A stretch of 64,000 nucleotides of DNA from Victivallales bacterium (GTDB lineage Bacteria; Verrucomicrobiota; Lentisphaeria; Oligosphaerales; Oligosphaeraceae), in the NCBI GenBank assembly GCA_017535315.1, contig JAFXUD010000039.1:1-64000 (forward strand), in the 5' to 3' direction. Shown here piece by piece: positions 7,286-16,384 of this stretch. The notes under the pieces were generated by a model that was not told where the DNA came from, did no database searches, and saw nothing but the letters and a program-made list of their open reading frames with translations. How positions within the stretch are numbered: the first letter of the stretch is position 1; each line of letters opens with the position of its first letter. The position numbers and the translations under genes were made by a program.

Positions 7286-9223
7286 ATGTGCAAACAAAAT
7301 AAAACCGTGCAGAGATACCTTTCTTCGGCGGTAGCCATCATCGCCGTGGCCGCCATCCTGGTCATCATCGGAATCATCTTCAAAAACACAAACCTGCGTC
7401 TGGACTGCACCGAGGACAAGCTATACACTCTCTCCAACGCAACCAAAACCACGCTGAAGGAGCTGGACAAAAAGCTGACCATCCGTTTCTACTATTCCAA
7501 AGACGTGGCCCAGATGCCTGTCATGCTGAAAAACTACGCAAAACGCGTCGATGACATGCTCACCGAGTACGAAATCTGCGCCAATGGAAACATCCGAATC
7601 GAGAAACTCAACCCGAAGCCCGACACCGACGCGGAGGATTCCGCCAATCTGGACGGTGTCACGGGACAAGGCAGCGACGCGCTCGGTCTGGAGGAGAACA
7701 TCTACCTCGGCATCGCCATCCGCTCAGGCGACCAATTGGTTGCCCTCCCCTTCCTGAGCCCTGAACGCGAGGCCCTGCTTGAATACGACATCACCCGCGC
7801 CATCATTACCGTAACGCATCCCGTCAAGCACAAGGTCGGCATCCTAAGCTCCATGCGTGTCTTTGGCGGCATCGACAACCCGAATATGATGATGCAGGGT
7901 CAAGGCGGAATGAAGCCCGCCTGGCTGCTCGTCACCGAGCTCAAGAAGGAGTATGATGTTTCGGAGATATCCATGAGCGCCGAGGAGATACCAGCCGACA
8001 TCGACCTGCTCGTCGCCATCCACCCCAAGGAGCCCTCTCAGAAGCTCCTCTATGCCATTGACCAGTTCGTGTTGCGAGGCGGGCGACTCATCGCCTTCCT
8101 CGATCCGATGTGCGTCGCAGACATCCAGAACCAGCCACAGCAGCAGATGGCCTACATGCCCCCCAACGCAACCTCCACTCTCGGTGAGTTGCTCACGGCC
8201 TGGGGCGTCGATTTCAACGCGGACAACGTTGTCATCGACCGCACCTGCGCCACGCAAATCCAGACACGCCGCAACGGCCCGCCCGAGGTGATGCCAAATG
8301 TGCTCAGCCTGGACGAAAAGCACGTCAGCAACGACGACCCCGCCACCGCGCAGCTCACCTCCCTGCTGATGCTCAACGCAGGCTCCTTCACAGGGACTCC
8401 CGCCGAGGGGCTGAACAAGACCGTCCTTATCACCTCCAGCGACGACTCAACCACCCTGGAAAAGTTCATGACGCAGCGCAGTGGCGAGGATATGCTGAAG
8501 GATTTCAGGTCCGATGAAAAGAAGCAGGAGCTTGCCATCCGCTTGACAGGCACCTTCAAGACTGCCTTCCCAAACGGTCTGCCCGAGGAAAAGAAGGATG
8601 AGAAAAAGGACGACAATGCTGATGACAAAAAGGAAGAGCCCAAACCAGAGGGGCTGAAGGAATCCGCCAAGCCAGGCGCCGTGATTCTGCTTGCCGACGC
8701 TGACATGATCTACGACCCGTTCTGCGTTCGCCAGAACAGCATTTTCGGACAGACCTTCTACCAGCCATTAAACAACAATCTCGCCCTCGTCCAGAACCTG
8801 GTCGAGGCGCTTTCTGGCGATGCACGGCTCTTTGAAATCCGCTCGCGCGGTGTCAGACAGCATCCCTTTACCCGCGTCCGCGAGATGGAAAAAAATGCCT
8901 CCGACAAGTACAAGGACGAAATCAAAAAGTTCGAGCAGGACGTGCAGAGTTTCCAGCGCGAGCTCTACACCATGCAGAAGCAGCGCAGCAGCGGAGACAA
9001 GGAGCTACTCTCCAAGCAGCAGAAGGAGGCAGTTGCCAAGCTGAAGAAGAAAGAGGCAGAGGCACGCAAGAACCTGAAGGCGGTCCGCAAGGACATGCGT
9101 AAGGAGATTGAATCCCTCGAAAATAACGTGATGCTGGTCAACATCGGGCTCATGCCCCTGCTGGTCATCCTTGGAGGTATCGCTTTGGCAATAAGCAAAC
9201 GCATAAGGAGTTCTGCGAAATGA
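7286..9223 (+). CDS. GldG-like ABC exporter accessory protein
   Basis: The 645-residue protein has a TM helix at about 12-33 and a large periplasmic region of the GldG / uncharacterised ABC-transporter family (LDCTEDKLYTLSNATKTTL near residue 36). A highly charged Lys/Glu linker (about 435-455) and a Lys-rich coiled coil (about 540-610) follow, and a C-terminal TM helix (about 615-635) re-enters the membrane. AAGGAGGAA precedes the start. It overlaps the DUF4340 gene by 4 bp. Confidence 0.85.
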   Translation: MCKQNKTVQRYLSSAVAIIAVAAILVIIGIIFKNTNLRLDCTEDKLYTLSNATKTTLKELDKKLTIRFYYSKDVAQMPVMLKNYAKRVDDMLTEYEICANGNIRIEKLNPKPDTDAEDSANLDGVTGQGSDALGLEENIYLGIAIRSGDQLVALPFLSPEREALLEYDITRAIITVTHPVKHKVGILSSMRVFGGIDNPNMMMQGQGGMKPAWLLVTELKKEYDVSEISMSAEEIPADIDLLVAIHPKEPSQKLLYAIDQFVLRGGRLIAFLDPMCVADIQNQPQQQMAYMPPNATSTLGELLTAWGVDFNADNVVIDRTCATQIQTRRNGPPEVMPNVLSLDEKHVSNDDPATAQLTSLLMLNAGSFTGTPAEGLNKTVLITSSDDSTTLEKFMTQRSGEDMLKDFRSDEKKQELAIRLTGTFKTAFPNGLPEEKKDEKKDDNADDKKEEPKPEGLKESAKPGAVILLADADMIYDPFCVRQNSIFGQTFYQPLNNNLALVQNLVEALSGDARLFEIRSRGVRQHPFTRVREMEKNASDKYKDEIKKFEQDVQSFQRELYTMQKQRSSGDKELLSKQQKEAVAKLKKKEAEARKNLKAVRKDMRKEIESLENNVMLVNIGLMPLLVILGGIALAISKRIRSSAK

Positions 9224-10434
9224 AAACGAAACAACTGTTTATACTTATTGGCATTGTGGTTATCCTAGGCCTCATCGCCATCCTAAAGAACCGCAAGAAC
9301 AACGAAGACTGGCGTGACAGCCAATCCGAAAAGGCCGCGACCATGCTGGCCGAGGAGTTCGACACTGGCTCCATTTACGCCGTCACCATCAAGGACAACG
9401 ACCGTTCCATTACCATGCACCGCAAGGACGATGGCTGGAAACTTGCAGACAAGTATGACTACCCCGCCAACGTCCAGGAGTTGATGCGCTTCATCGTCGA
9501 TCTGACGGAGACCCGCATTGCGCAGACGCTTCCGCTTACACAAGATCAGGAAAAGGATACCAAACTCACCCAGGAGGCAGGAGCCGTGACTGTCACCCTT
9601 GCCGATAAGGCGGGCAACGACCTCAAGACCTTCGTATTTGGCAAAAAACTGGAAAAGGAGACGGACGCATCCCAGCTCCCACCGCAGATGATAATGTATG
9701 GCATGGGTGGAAACACCCCCGTTGGGCGTTATGTCTCCATCGACGGCAACGCCTCCATTGTGGCCAATACTTTTGCGCTTGTCGATGAGAAAACCAGCAA
9801 CTGGTTCGACAGCGAGTTCTTCAAGATTTCCGACATGAAATCCGCAACGTTGAGTCAGAACGCCACCCCCATCTGGAGTGTTTCGCGCGATACCTCATCT
9901 GCCGACCTGGCGCTGGTTGGCGATGTGCCCGAAGGGAAGGAAGTCGATAACTCCAAACTCTCCGCCATCAAGTCCGCCTTCTCCTGGATACGCTTCAATG
10001 ACGTGGCAGCCCCAACTGCCAAGCCAGAAGAAATTGGCATGGACAAGGCCAAGGTCCTGACCGTCATTGGCTTTGACGGCAATGTCTATACCATCACCTT
10101 CGGTGCCCCCGTCGATGGCAAGCAATACTTGAAGGTTGCCCTGACTTGGAATGGTGCGACGGTACGCTCTCCTGGAGCCGATGAGAAACCCGAGGACAAG
10201 GAAAAACTCGACGCAGAGTTCGCCACCAAAATCAAGGACGCGCAGGCCAAGACGAAGGCCCTCAACGACCGCCTATCCCCCTGGATTTATGAGGTCGGTA
10301 CCTCCTCCCTCTCCGCCGTCGATAAAGCCCTCAACGACCTCCTGAAGGACAAGCCCAAGCCAGAGCCCACCAAGAAAGAGGACACTCCCGCGCAATCCAC
10401 TCCACCCACACCCCCCGCGCCGCCGAAGCCATAA
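9220..10434 (+). CDS. DUF4340 membrane-anchored protein
   Basis: An N-terminal TM anchor (about 5-22) precedes a DUF4340 region (DWRDSQSEKAATMLAEEF, then ITMHRKDDGWKLADKYDYPA), which usually follows GldG-like genes. The tail after residue 385 is Pro/Lys-rich (PAQSTPPTPPAPPKP) and probably spans the periplasm or contacts peptidoglycan. The start ATG overlaps the previous stop (ATGA), so the four exporter genes form one operon. Function unknown. Confidence 0.85.
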   Translation: MKTKQLFILIGIVVILGLIAILKNRKNNEDWRDSQSEKAATMLAEEFDTGSIYAVTIKDNDRSITMHRKDDGWKLADKYDYPANVQELMRFIVDLTETRIAQTLPLTQDQEKDTKLTQEAGAVTVTLADKAGNDLKTFVFGKKLEKETDASQLPPQMIMYGMGGNTPVGRYVSIDGNASIVANTFALVDEKTSNWFDSEFFKISDMKSATLSQNATPIWSVSRDTSSADLALVGDVPEGKEVDNSKLSAIKSAFSWIRFNDVAAPTAKPEEIGMDKAKVLTVIGFDGNVYTITFGAPVDGKQYLKVALTWNGATVRSPGADEKPEDKEKLDAEFATKIKDAQAKTKALNDRLSPWIYEVGTSSLSAVDKALNDLLKDKPKPEPTKKEDTPAQSTPPTPPAPPKP

Positions 10435-10456
10435 CCTTTTTTATTCGCATCGCAAG

Positions 10457-10542
10457 AGTGTAGCCAGGGCGTTCCGCTCTGGTTCCGTCTGCGCTACACT
10501 GAGAAGCACTAAAAAGAAGCCAGAGCGGCAACGCTCTGGCTT
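10457..10542. terminator. Two strong stem-loops between convergent genes
   Basis: The first structure (10457-10500) pairs AGTGTAGC with GCTACACT around an inner CCAGGGC/GCTCTGG hairpin. The second (10517-10542) is a perfect 11-bp stem, AAGCCAGAGCG paired with CGCTCTGGCTT, closed by a GCAA tetraloop. Neither has a long T run, so termination would be Rho-independent only in a loose sense. The position between the exporter operon and the oppositely oriented Rpn-like gene suggests a bidirectional end or mRNA-stabilising element. Confidence 0.55.
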
Positions 10543-10600
10543 CACTTGTCTTATAGGCGGTGCATCTTAGCCGCAGGTGGTCAGTTGCCTACCAAATGCC

Positions 10601-11671
10601 TTAGTTTCCTCCCCAGACAAGCTCTGGCAACAAATCTATAGCATGTTTTGCCTCTTCCACGGTCAGGTGGTAAAGCTGCGTCAATAGCTTACTGGTCGCA
10701 TCGCGAGATGCTTTCTGCGCGTGCATAGCCAGAATCGTGCCACGCATTTCCCCAATCTGGAGCCCCTTGCGCAGCCCCAGCTCCTCACCCTTGCGCAGCC
10801 CCAGCTCCTCACCCTTGCGAAAGCCTCTCTCCTCACCCTCTCTTATACCAATTTCTAAAGGTGTTAAGTATTCCAATTGCATATTGACACTCCTTTGGTC
10901 ATCCTCTGGTTGTTCCTCGTCTTTGAACAGGTCTAAGTTTATTTGGGTAATGACATCTATCATGCAGGCTATCGAGTAATCGACTTTGGCGAAAAAAGAG
11001 TTCGACTTGAACACCTCTTTCAACCTGGCCCTGTCGGAGGCATTGCGAGCCGCCAGAAACAACGCCTGGACATCAGGAATGAAACACTCGATCTGCTTGT
11101 CCGACAACTTGCCAGGGGACAAGACGTTTATCTTGTAGTCTGGTGTCATCTGACGGAACTCATCGCTTGGGAAATCCATCAGACTGTGAAGCGAGGTGCC
11201 CATCCCATCCAGGCTGTCTGAAAAGTCAAGCACCAGCGTCGATATGGGACGAAGCCGATCCTCTGGCGTTGTCCCCGCTAGAAACGCATCCCCTTTCAGC
11301 TTCCCCTGTCTCCTGTTTCGGTCTTTTATCTCTTCCCACTGAAAAATGTAGTTGAAAAGGTCGTATATCACGACACGGAGAGCCATAAAAGGATCCACAA
11401 ACGACTGCCCTTCAATGCCAAGAACTAAGAACGATTCCCTTATTCCCTTCTTGAATGCCGCGACTTTCAGTAAATCCCGTTCCTTGAGAAAAACCTTGGC
11501 CTCCTTCCCCTTCTCCTCGCATGTCATGAAATAAGCCTCCTGCACAGGCTGATCGGTAAGCTGTTCGGGGAGAATCACCTGCCGTCCCTTGTGATAGAAG
11601 CCGTTGAACACAGCCGCAAAAAACCTGGGCTTGCTGAAGACCCTTTTCAGACAAAGATCGAACCTGCCCAT
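10601..11671 (-). CDS. Rpn/PD-(D/E)XK transposase-like nuclease
   Basis: This 356-residue protein resembles Rpn-family recombination-promoting nucleases. It has an N-terminal fD..kRVFSKP..ff..vFNgf segment, an LGIEGQSFVDPFMALRVVIYD stretch corresponding to the (I/E)ExQ...mxxRxxxYd nuclease core, and a polar C terminus. Near residue 300 an eight-residue unit, KGEELGLR, is repeated in tandem and then degenerates to KGLQIGE. I chose ATG 11671 because AAGGAG lies 8 bp upstream; a GTG three codons earlier touches the Shine-Dalgarno. No inverted repeats surround it, so it is not obviously part of an intact insertion sequence. Confidence 0.65.
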   Translation of the reverse strand: MGRFDLCLKRVFSKPRFFAAVFNGFYHKGRQVILPEQLTDQPVQEAYFMTCEEKGKEAKVFLKERDLLKVAAFKKGIRESFLVLGIEGQSFVDPFMALRVVIYDLFNYIFQWEEIKDRNRRQGKLKGDAFLAGTTPEDRLRPISTLVLDFSDSLDGMGTSLHSLMDFPSDEFRQMTPDYKINVLSPGKLSDKQIECFIPDVQALFLAARNASDRARLKEVFKSNSFFAKVDYSIACMIDVITQINLDLFKDEEQPEDDQRSVNMQLEYLTPLEIGIREGEERGFRKGEELGLRKGEELGLRKGLQIGEMRGTILAMHAQKASRDATSKLLTQLYHLTVEEAKHAIDLLPELVWGGN

Positions 11672-11689
11672 TGCATACACTCCTTTTCC

Positions 11690-12002
11690 ATTGAGTTAAC
11701 CTGAACCCTCTGGCAGAGTGTCGCTTATTTCATTTTGATTTGTTTTAATATATGCGATTCTGCCCAAAAGTCAATCCCTTTACATCAAGAAAACATTGAT
11801 TTCATTTTGATGAATATAATATATCATATTTTCTAAAAATAAAAATTCATATTATTATTTTTTATTTTCTTTTATAATCATATTTTAGATAGTAATTTGA
11901 AATCTAATTCCGTATTTATCTGAAAAATAGAAGATGCTTCAGTACTGCATCTGAATATGTTTTATCTTATGCCAAGAGAGGAATAAATTATGGCGAGGTT
12001 AG
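11690..12002. other. AT-rich intergenic region without genes
   Basis: The stretch is much richer in A+T than its surroundings and contains long A/T runs and two copies of TTTCATTTTGAT (near 11730 and 11800). I see no gene of useful length. It could hold promoters for the Rpn-like gene on the minus strand. Confidence 0.5.
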
Positions 12003-12050
12003 TTGCATAACGTCGTGTAGAGATTATAATAAGACAACTAGATTCTCTAG
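12003..12050 (+). promoter_or_regulatory. Promoter with downstream palindrome for the DUF4091 gene
   Basis: TTGCAT at 12003-12008, a 16-bp spacer and TATAAT at 12025-12030 form a strong promoter. A palindrome, CTAGATTCTCTAG (12038-12050), lies exactly at the expected transcription start, the usual place for a repressor operator. The start codon follows 59 bp later behind AAGGAG. Confidence 0.55.
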
Positions 12051-12108
12051 TATGTTATTCCCCTGAGCCACACCAACCCTTATTCCCAATATACCCCCAA
12101 GGAGCCTT

Positions 12109-15045
12109 ATGAAAGCCCCCCTGTTGATGACCTTCCTCACATTCGCCTGCACGCTTCTGTTTGCCCAGGAACTAGTCAAAAACGGCTCATTTACCATGCA
12201 GGAAAATACTCAGACAGTCCCGCCCGAATGGACCATTGAAAACCAGGCACAGTGGCAATACCTCAACTATGACGGCATCCTCCAGGGCAGTGCCTCCGCT
12301 GACTGCCTGCGTTTCACGGCCAATGGACAGCCCCCCTCGAAAGCCAGCCAGAAAGTCACTTTGGAGGCAAGAAAATACTACACGCTTCGCTATTCGTACA
12401 AGCGCAGCGGCTGCGTGCCTGCCATACGCATTGTTGATGCCAATGGCAAACAGCTTCTCATTCTGCACGGCGACAGAAACCTGAACGAGCTCTGGAAAGA
12501 CGCCATCGCGGAGTTCGATGCACCTGGAGGCCTGGCAAATCCCGTCACCCTCGAACTCATCGGCGCTGTCGGCAACACTGAAGGTTTCAGTTGCTTCGAC
12601 AACGTTAGCCTACGCGAAGGTCATGCGGCACAACTGGCGATGGAAAACTCCAGCCAAGCCGCCGTTAAGCCTGCTGGTCCCAACATCGCAAAAGGGAAAA
12701 CCTACACCTTCACGCTCAAGCCCAACTATAGCTACTGCACGGACAAGGACGATGCCATCCAGCTCACAGACGGCATCTACTCGCAGGGCTATTTCTGGGT
12801 GCAGAAATCCACCGTCGGCTGGGTGCGCGCACCGCTGGTTGGCATCACCATCGACCTTGGGAAGGAGGAGCCCATCTGCGGCGCCTCCTGGAACACTGCC
12901 GCAGGGGCAGCAGACGTTTCATGGCCGCAGGGACTTCAGATTTTCACGAGCAACGACAAGGAGAACTGGGAGCACTGCGGAGACCTCATCCAACTGACCG
13001 CCAAAACGCATCTCCCACCTCAGAACACCTACTGCACCTTCCGCTATGCCACCAACGAACTGAAATCCAAAGGTCGCTACATCCAGTTCGTGGTCTCCTC
13101 CACCTCCTACACCTTCGTCGATGAGATTGAAGTCTATCGCGGCCCCGACAACTGGCTCTACGAGCTTCAGCCCGTTTACGCCATCAAGGACCCGAAGGAG
13201 CTGGCCAGAAGCAGAATGGCCCTCGGAAGCGCGGCTGTTCGCATGAAAACTGATCTTCACAACCTGATGGAGCTTCTGGAAAGGTTGCCGCAGCCCCTAC
13301 GTGACAAGGCTCTCTCCGAGGCCAGGGCTCTTTATGTCGAGACAAATGAAATGAACGATTTGCAGGGAAAAGAGTTGAACTCCACCGAACTGCCGCTTTC
13401 TCCTCTCCATGCAAAGATACTCGCACTCAACTCGTATGTTCTCCAGGCCCAAGGGCTTCTCGAGCCAAAGCTGTGGCACAACGTCCGCTGGGACAACCTC
13501 TCCATCACCGCAATCCCGCCCAAGCAGGAGATGGCTCCGTTGGAAGTACACCTCATGCGCGGAGAAGTGCGCGGAGAGACCGTGAATATCACCAACCCGT
13601 ATGAAATACCAATCGGTGTCAGCTTCAGCGTCGAAGGTCTCCCCCAGGGGGCCAATCTGAAGTTCAACGAGGTTCTGGTAACCGACACCAAGCAGAACCA
13701 GCCCATTGCCGACGCCATCCGCCCTGCCGACGCCAGTGGCCGTCTGGTTGTCGTTGTCCCAGCGGGCTGCACACGCCAGGTCTGGCTCTCTTTCGACAGG
13801 CCGACTGCCAAGGCAGGCACCTACCAGATGACCCTCATCGCCAAGCCTGGCAGCCATCAATTGCTTCTCAAACCTGAAATCGACAGCAAGCACCGTCCCA
13901 TTGAAGCAAAACTTACCCTCACCATCTACGACAAGGATTTTCCCACACGCCCGACCATGCACGTCGGAGGTTGGGACTACGTCAACGGCGGCAACAAATA
14001 TTATAAGTCACCTGACAATCTCGTTCCCAAGCTGGCACTGATGAAGGATATCTATGTCGATAGCCCCTGGGCAACCAGTGCCGTCATGCCCCATGGAGCC
14101 GTGTTCGACAAGGAGGGCACCCTCACCAACGAGGAATCGCTGGACTACACCAATTGGAACGAGTGGAAGGCCCTCTTCCCAGAAGCCCGCAACTACTGCG
14201 TCTTCTGGTCCGTCGGCACCACCTTCCAACGGGAAAAGATGGGCACCCCCATGTTCGAGAAGAAGCTTGGGCAGTACCTGAACGCATGGTGCCAATACCT
14301 CAAAAAGACGGGTGTAAACCCAAAACAACTGGTCATCCTGCTTCTTGACGAACCCCACAACCACGATCAGGACGCCATCATCATCGCGTGGGCAAAGGCC
14401 ATCAAAGCCACATGCCCCGACATCACTCTCTTTGAGGACCCAACCTATCTCGACCCCACGAAGGCTCTCCCCGAACTCTTCACCTGTGTCGATATCCTCT
14501 GCCCCCACACACCGCACAGGGTTTCCAAGGGAAAATCCTTCCGCGACTTCTACGTAAAGCAGCGCGAAGATGGACGCACCCTCTGGCTCTACTCCTGCAA
14601 TGGCCCCGCCAGGCACCTCGACCCCATCACCTACCACCGCGGCCAGATGTGGAATGCCTTTGACATGGGGGCTATCGGCACCTTCTACTGGGCACTAGGC
14701 TGTGGCGGAGGCATCGGCAATTCCTTCAAGGCATATCATCAGACAGGGCTGGAATACTCGCCCTTCTTCGTCTCCGACACCTCTGTCATGCAAAGCAAAC
14801 ACAGCGAAGCCATCCGCGAGGGCGTGCAGGATTATGAATACATGGTGATGCTTCGTGATAGAATCGCAGAGCTCCGCAAGCTGGGAAAAACGGCACAGGC
14901 CGACCAGAAGCTGGCCGTGCTCGATGCATCCCTCAAGCGCGTCATCGACTCCATTATCGCCGACGGCATGGACTGGAGACGCGAAAAGGACCGCTCCATC
15001 ATGGACCAGTCCCGCATTGCCATCCTCAAAGCACTTATGGATTGA
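12109..15045 (+). CDS. Secreted glycoside-hydrolase-like protein, discoidin and DUF4091 domains
   Basis: This is a 978-residue exported protein. A signal peptide (1-20) is followed by a CBM-like beta-sandwich (about 22-168, LVKNGSF...F(D)NVSL) and an F5/8-type discoidin-like domain (about 195-345). A helical linker and a beta-sandwich (about 490-605) lead to a TIM-barrel-like part with an acidic LLLDEPHNHD motif near 745. A DUF4091 tail ends in EAIREGVQDYEYMVMLRDRI (about 900-925). DUF4091 proteins are associated with polysaccharide degradation; catalytic activity has not been assigned here. AAGGAG lies 5 bp before ATG. Confidence 0.85.
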   Translation: MKAPLLMTFLTFACTLLFAQELVKNGSFTMQENTQTVPPEWTIENQAQWQYLNYDGILQGSASADCLRFTANGQPPSKASQKVTLEARKYYTLRYSYKRSGCVPAIRIVDANGKQLLILHGDRNLNELWKDAIAEFDAPGGLANPVTLELIGAVGNTEGFSCFDNVSLREGHAAQLAMENSSQAAVKPAGPNIAKGKTYTFTLKPNYSYCTDKDDAIQLTDGIYSQGYFWVQKSTVGWVRAPLVGITIDLGKEEPICGASWNTAAGAADVSWPQGLQIFTSNDKENWEHCGDLIQLTAKTHLPPQNTYCTFRYATNELKSKGRYIQFVVSSTSYTFVDEIEVYRGPDNWLYELQPVYAIKDPKELARSRMALGSAAVRMKTDLHNLMELLERLPQPLRDKALSEARALYVETNEMNDLQGKELNSTELPLSPLHAKILALNSYVLQAQGLLEPKLWHNVRWDNLSITAIPPKQEMAPLEVHLMRGEVRGETVNITNPYEIPIGVSFSVEGLPQGANLKFNEVLVTDTKQNQPIADAIRPADASGRLVVVVPAGCTRQVWLSFDRPTAKAGTYQMTLIAKPGSHQLLLKPEIDSKHRPIEAKLTLTIYDKDFPTRPTMHVGGWDYVNGGNKYYKSPDNLVPKLALMKDIYVDSPWATSAVMPHGAVFDKEGTLTNEESLDYTNWNEWKALFPEARNYCVFWSVGTTFQREKMGTPMFEKKLGQYLNAWCQYLKKTGVNPKQLVILLLDEPHNHDQDAIIIAWAKAIKATCPDITLFEDPTYLDPTKALPELFTCVDILCPHTPHRVSKGKSFRDFYVKQREDGRTLWLYSCNGPARHLDPITYHRGQMWNAFDMGAIGTFYWALGCGGGIGNSFKAYHQTGLEYSPFFVSDTSVMQSKHSEAIREGVQDYEYMVMLRDRIAELRKLGKTAQADQKLAVLDASLKRVIDSIIADGMDWRREKDRSIMDQSRIAILKALMD

Positions 15046-15052
15046 TCCATCC

Positions 15053-16384
15053 ATGACCATCCCAGAAGCCATACGCGACCTGCTGCAACGCAATCACCTT
15101 GAAGGCCCCTTCTTCGTCGGCTTCAGCGGAGGGGCCGACAGCACCGCCTTGCTTCTAGGGATGGTTCAAGCGAAAATTGCCCCGCTCACAGCCGTCCATT
15201 TCCACCACGGTCTCCGTGGCGTGGAAGCCGACGCAGACGAGGCCTGGTGCCGCGATTTCTGTGCTACCCGTTCCATCCCCTTCATCGCCAGACACCTCGA
15301 TGTTCCGCACAACATGCATCGCGGCGAATCCTGCGAGGAAGCGGCACGCCGTCTGCGTTTGGAAGCATGGCAGGAACTCGCCCTTGCAGAAAACACGACT
15401 GTCTTGCTGGCGCACCATGCGGACGACGCCCTTGAGGAGCTTTTCCTGCGCCTGGCGCGCGGCTCCAACACCTCTGCCCTCGTCCCCTTGAAGCCCTTGC
15501 GAAAACTACATGGGCTCACCTTTGCGCGCCCCCTTCTAGGCTTTCGCAAAAAAGAGCTAGAAGATTGGCTACGCAGCCAGGATATCACAGATTGGCGCAT
15601 CGACAGTACCAACGCCGAGAGCAACGTCCGCCGCAACGCCGTGCGCAACCGTCTTCTGCCGCTCTTCCGCGAAATCTTCACGGAGGACATTGGGCTTCTT
15701 CACGCGCTTTCCGCAATCCGCGACGATGCAGCCTTTTTGGACGAGGCCGCAGCAAACGCCTTCGCCTCCCTGCGCTCGCTCCACGACTGGCAGGCGTTGC
15801 CCCCTGCCCTGCTGCCGCGCGTCCTTCGCCTCCTGCTGGAGGCCAATGGCATCTCCACACCGCCTAAACGCTCCGTTATCACACGTCTGCACGACGCCCT
15901 GCATAGTTCCAAATCTGCCAGGCACGAAATACCGCTTGATGGCACGCACGTCATCCAACTCGATGACTCGGGACCTGTCGTTCGTGACCCGCACGAGGCC
16001 ACGCCCAAGGCAATCTGGCAAGAGCTAGAGTGGAATTGGCGTGAAAAACCATGCATCCAGTTGGGGAAATACATGCTCTGCGTGGAAGCGTCCCCAGAGG
16101 GAGCCCTTGTTGAACGCTTCGATGCAGCAACCATGCCACCCATCCTCCGCATACGCCACTGGCAGCCAGGCGACAGGATGCTCCCCTTCGGCGCAACTGT
16201 ACCCAAAAAACTCCAGGACCTTTTCACGGACGCGAAGGAGCCCCGTGAAAAACGCTTTGAACTGCCAGTCATTCTTGCAGGGGAGCAGATCATCTGGGTG
16301 CCAACCGTGAGGCGAGCCGCCTTTGGGGCTATTCACGACAAAACCACAGCCACCATTACCATGAGTTTCAAGGAGAATCCATGA
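15053..16384 (+). CDS. tilS: tRNA(Ile)-lysidine synthetase TilS
   Basis: TilS converts C34 of tRNA-Ile(CAU) to lysidine so that it reads AUA. The 443-residue protein begins MTIPEAIRDLL and carries the PP-loop motif FSGGADSTA (about 23-31). It also has the HHGLRG..AD.DE segment, the LAHHADDALEELFLRL helix (about 118-133) and the IDSTNAESNVRRNAVRNRLLP motif, followed by TilS substrate-binding and C-terminal domains (HWQPGDRMLPFGA). The open frame runs upstream, but the family N terminus fixes the start at 15053. Confidence 0.93.
   Translation: MTIPEAIRDLLQRNHLEGPFFVGFSGGADSTALLLGMVQAKIAPLTAVHFHHGLRGVEADADEAWCRDFCATRSIPFIARHLDVPHNMHRGESCEEAARRLRLEAWQELALAENTTVLLAHHADDALEELFLRLARGSNTSALVPLKPLRKLHGLTFARPLLGFRKKELEDWLRSQDITDWRIDSTNAESNVRRNAVRNRLLPLFREIFTEDIGLLHALSAIRDDAAFLDEAAANAFASLRSLHDWQALPPALLPRVLRLLLEANGISTPPKRSVITRLHDALHSSKSARHEIPLDGTHVIQLDDSGPVVRDPHEATPKAIWQELEWNWREKPCIQLGKYMLCVEASPEGALVERFDAATMPPILRIRHWQPGDRMLPFGATVPKKLQDLFTDAKEPREKRFELPVILAGEQIIWVPTVRRAAFGAIHDKTTATITMSFKENP

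Noticed and set aside
10601-11671. Insertion sequence around the Rpn-like gene
   Set aside because: No inverted repeats or target duplication flank the gene; the nearby hairpins sit on one side only.
11990-12010. Six-codon ORF (ATG GCG AGG ...) behind AGAGG
   Set aside because: It lies over the -35 element of the predicted promoter, so it would not be transcribed from it.
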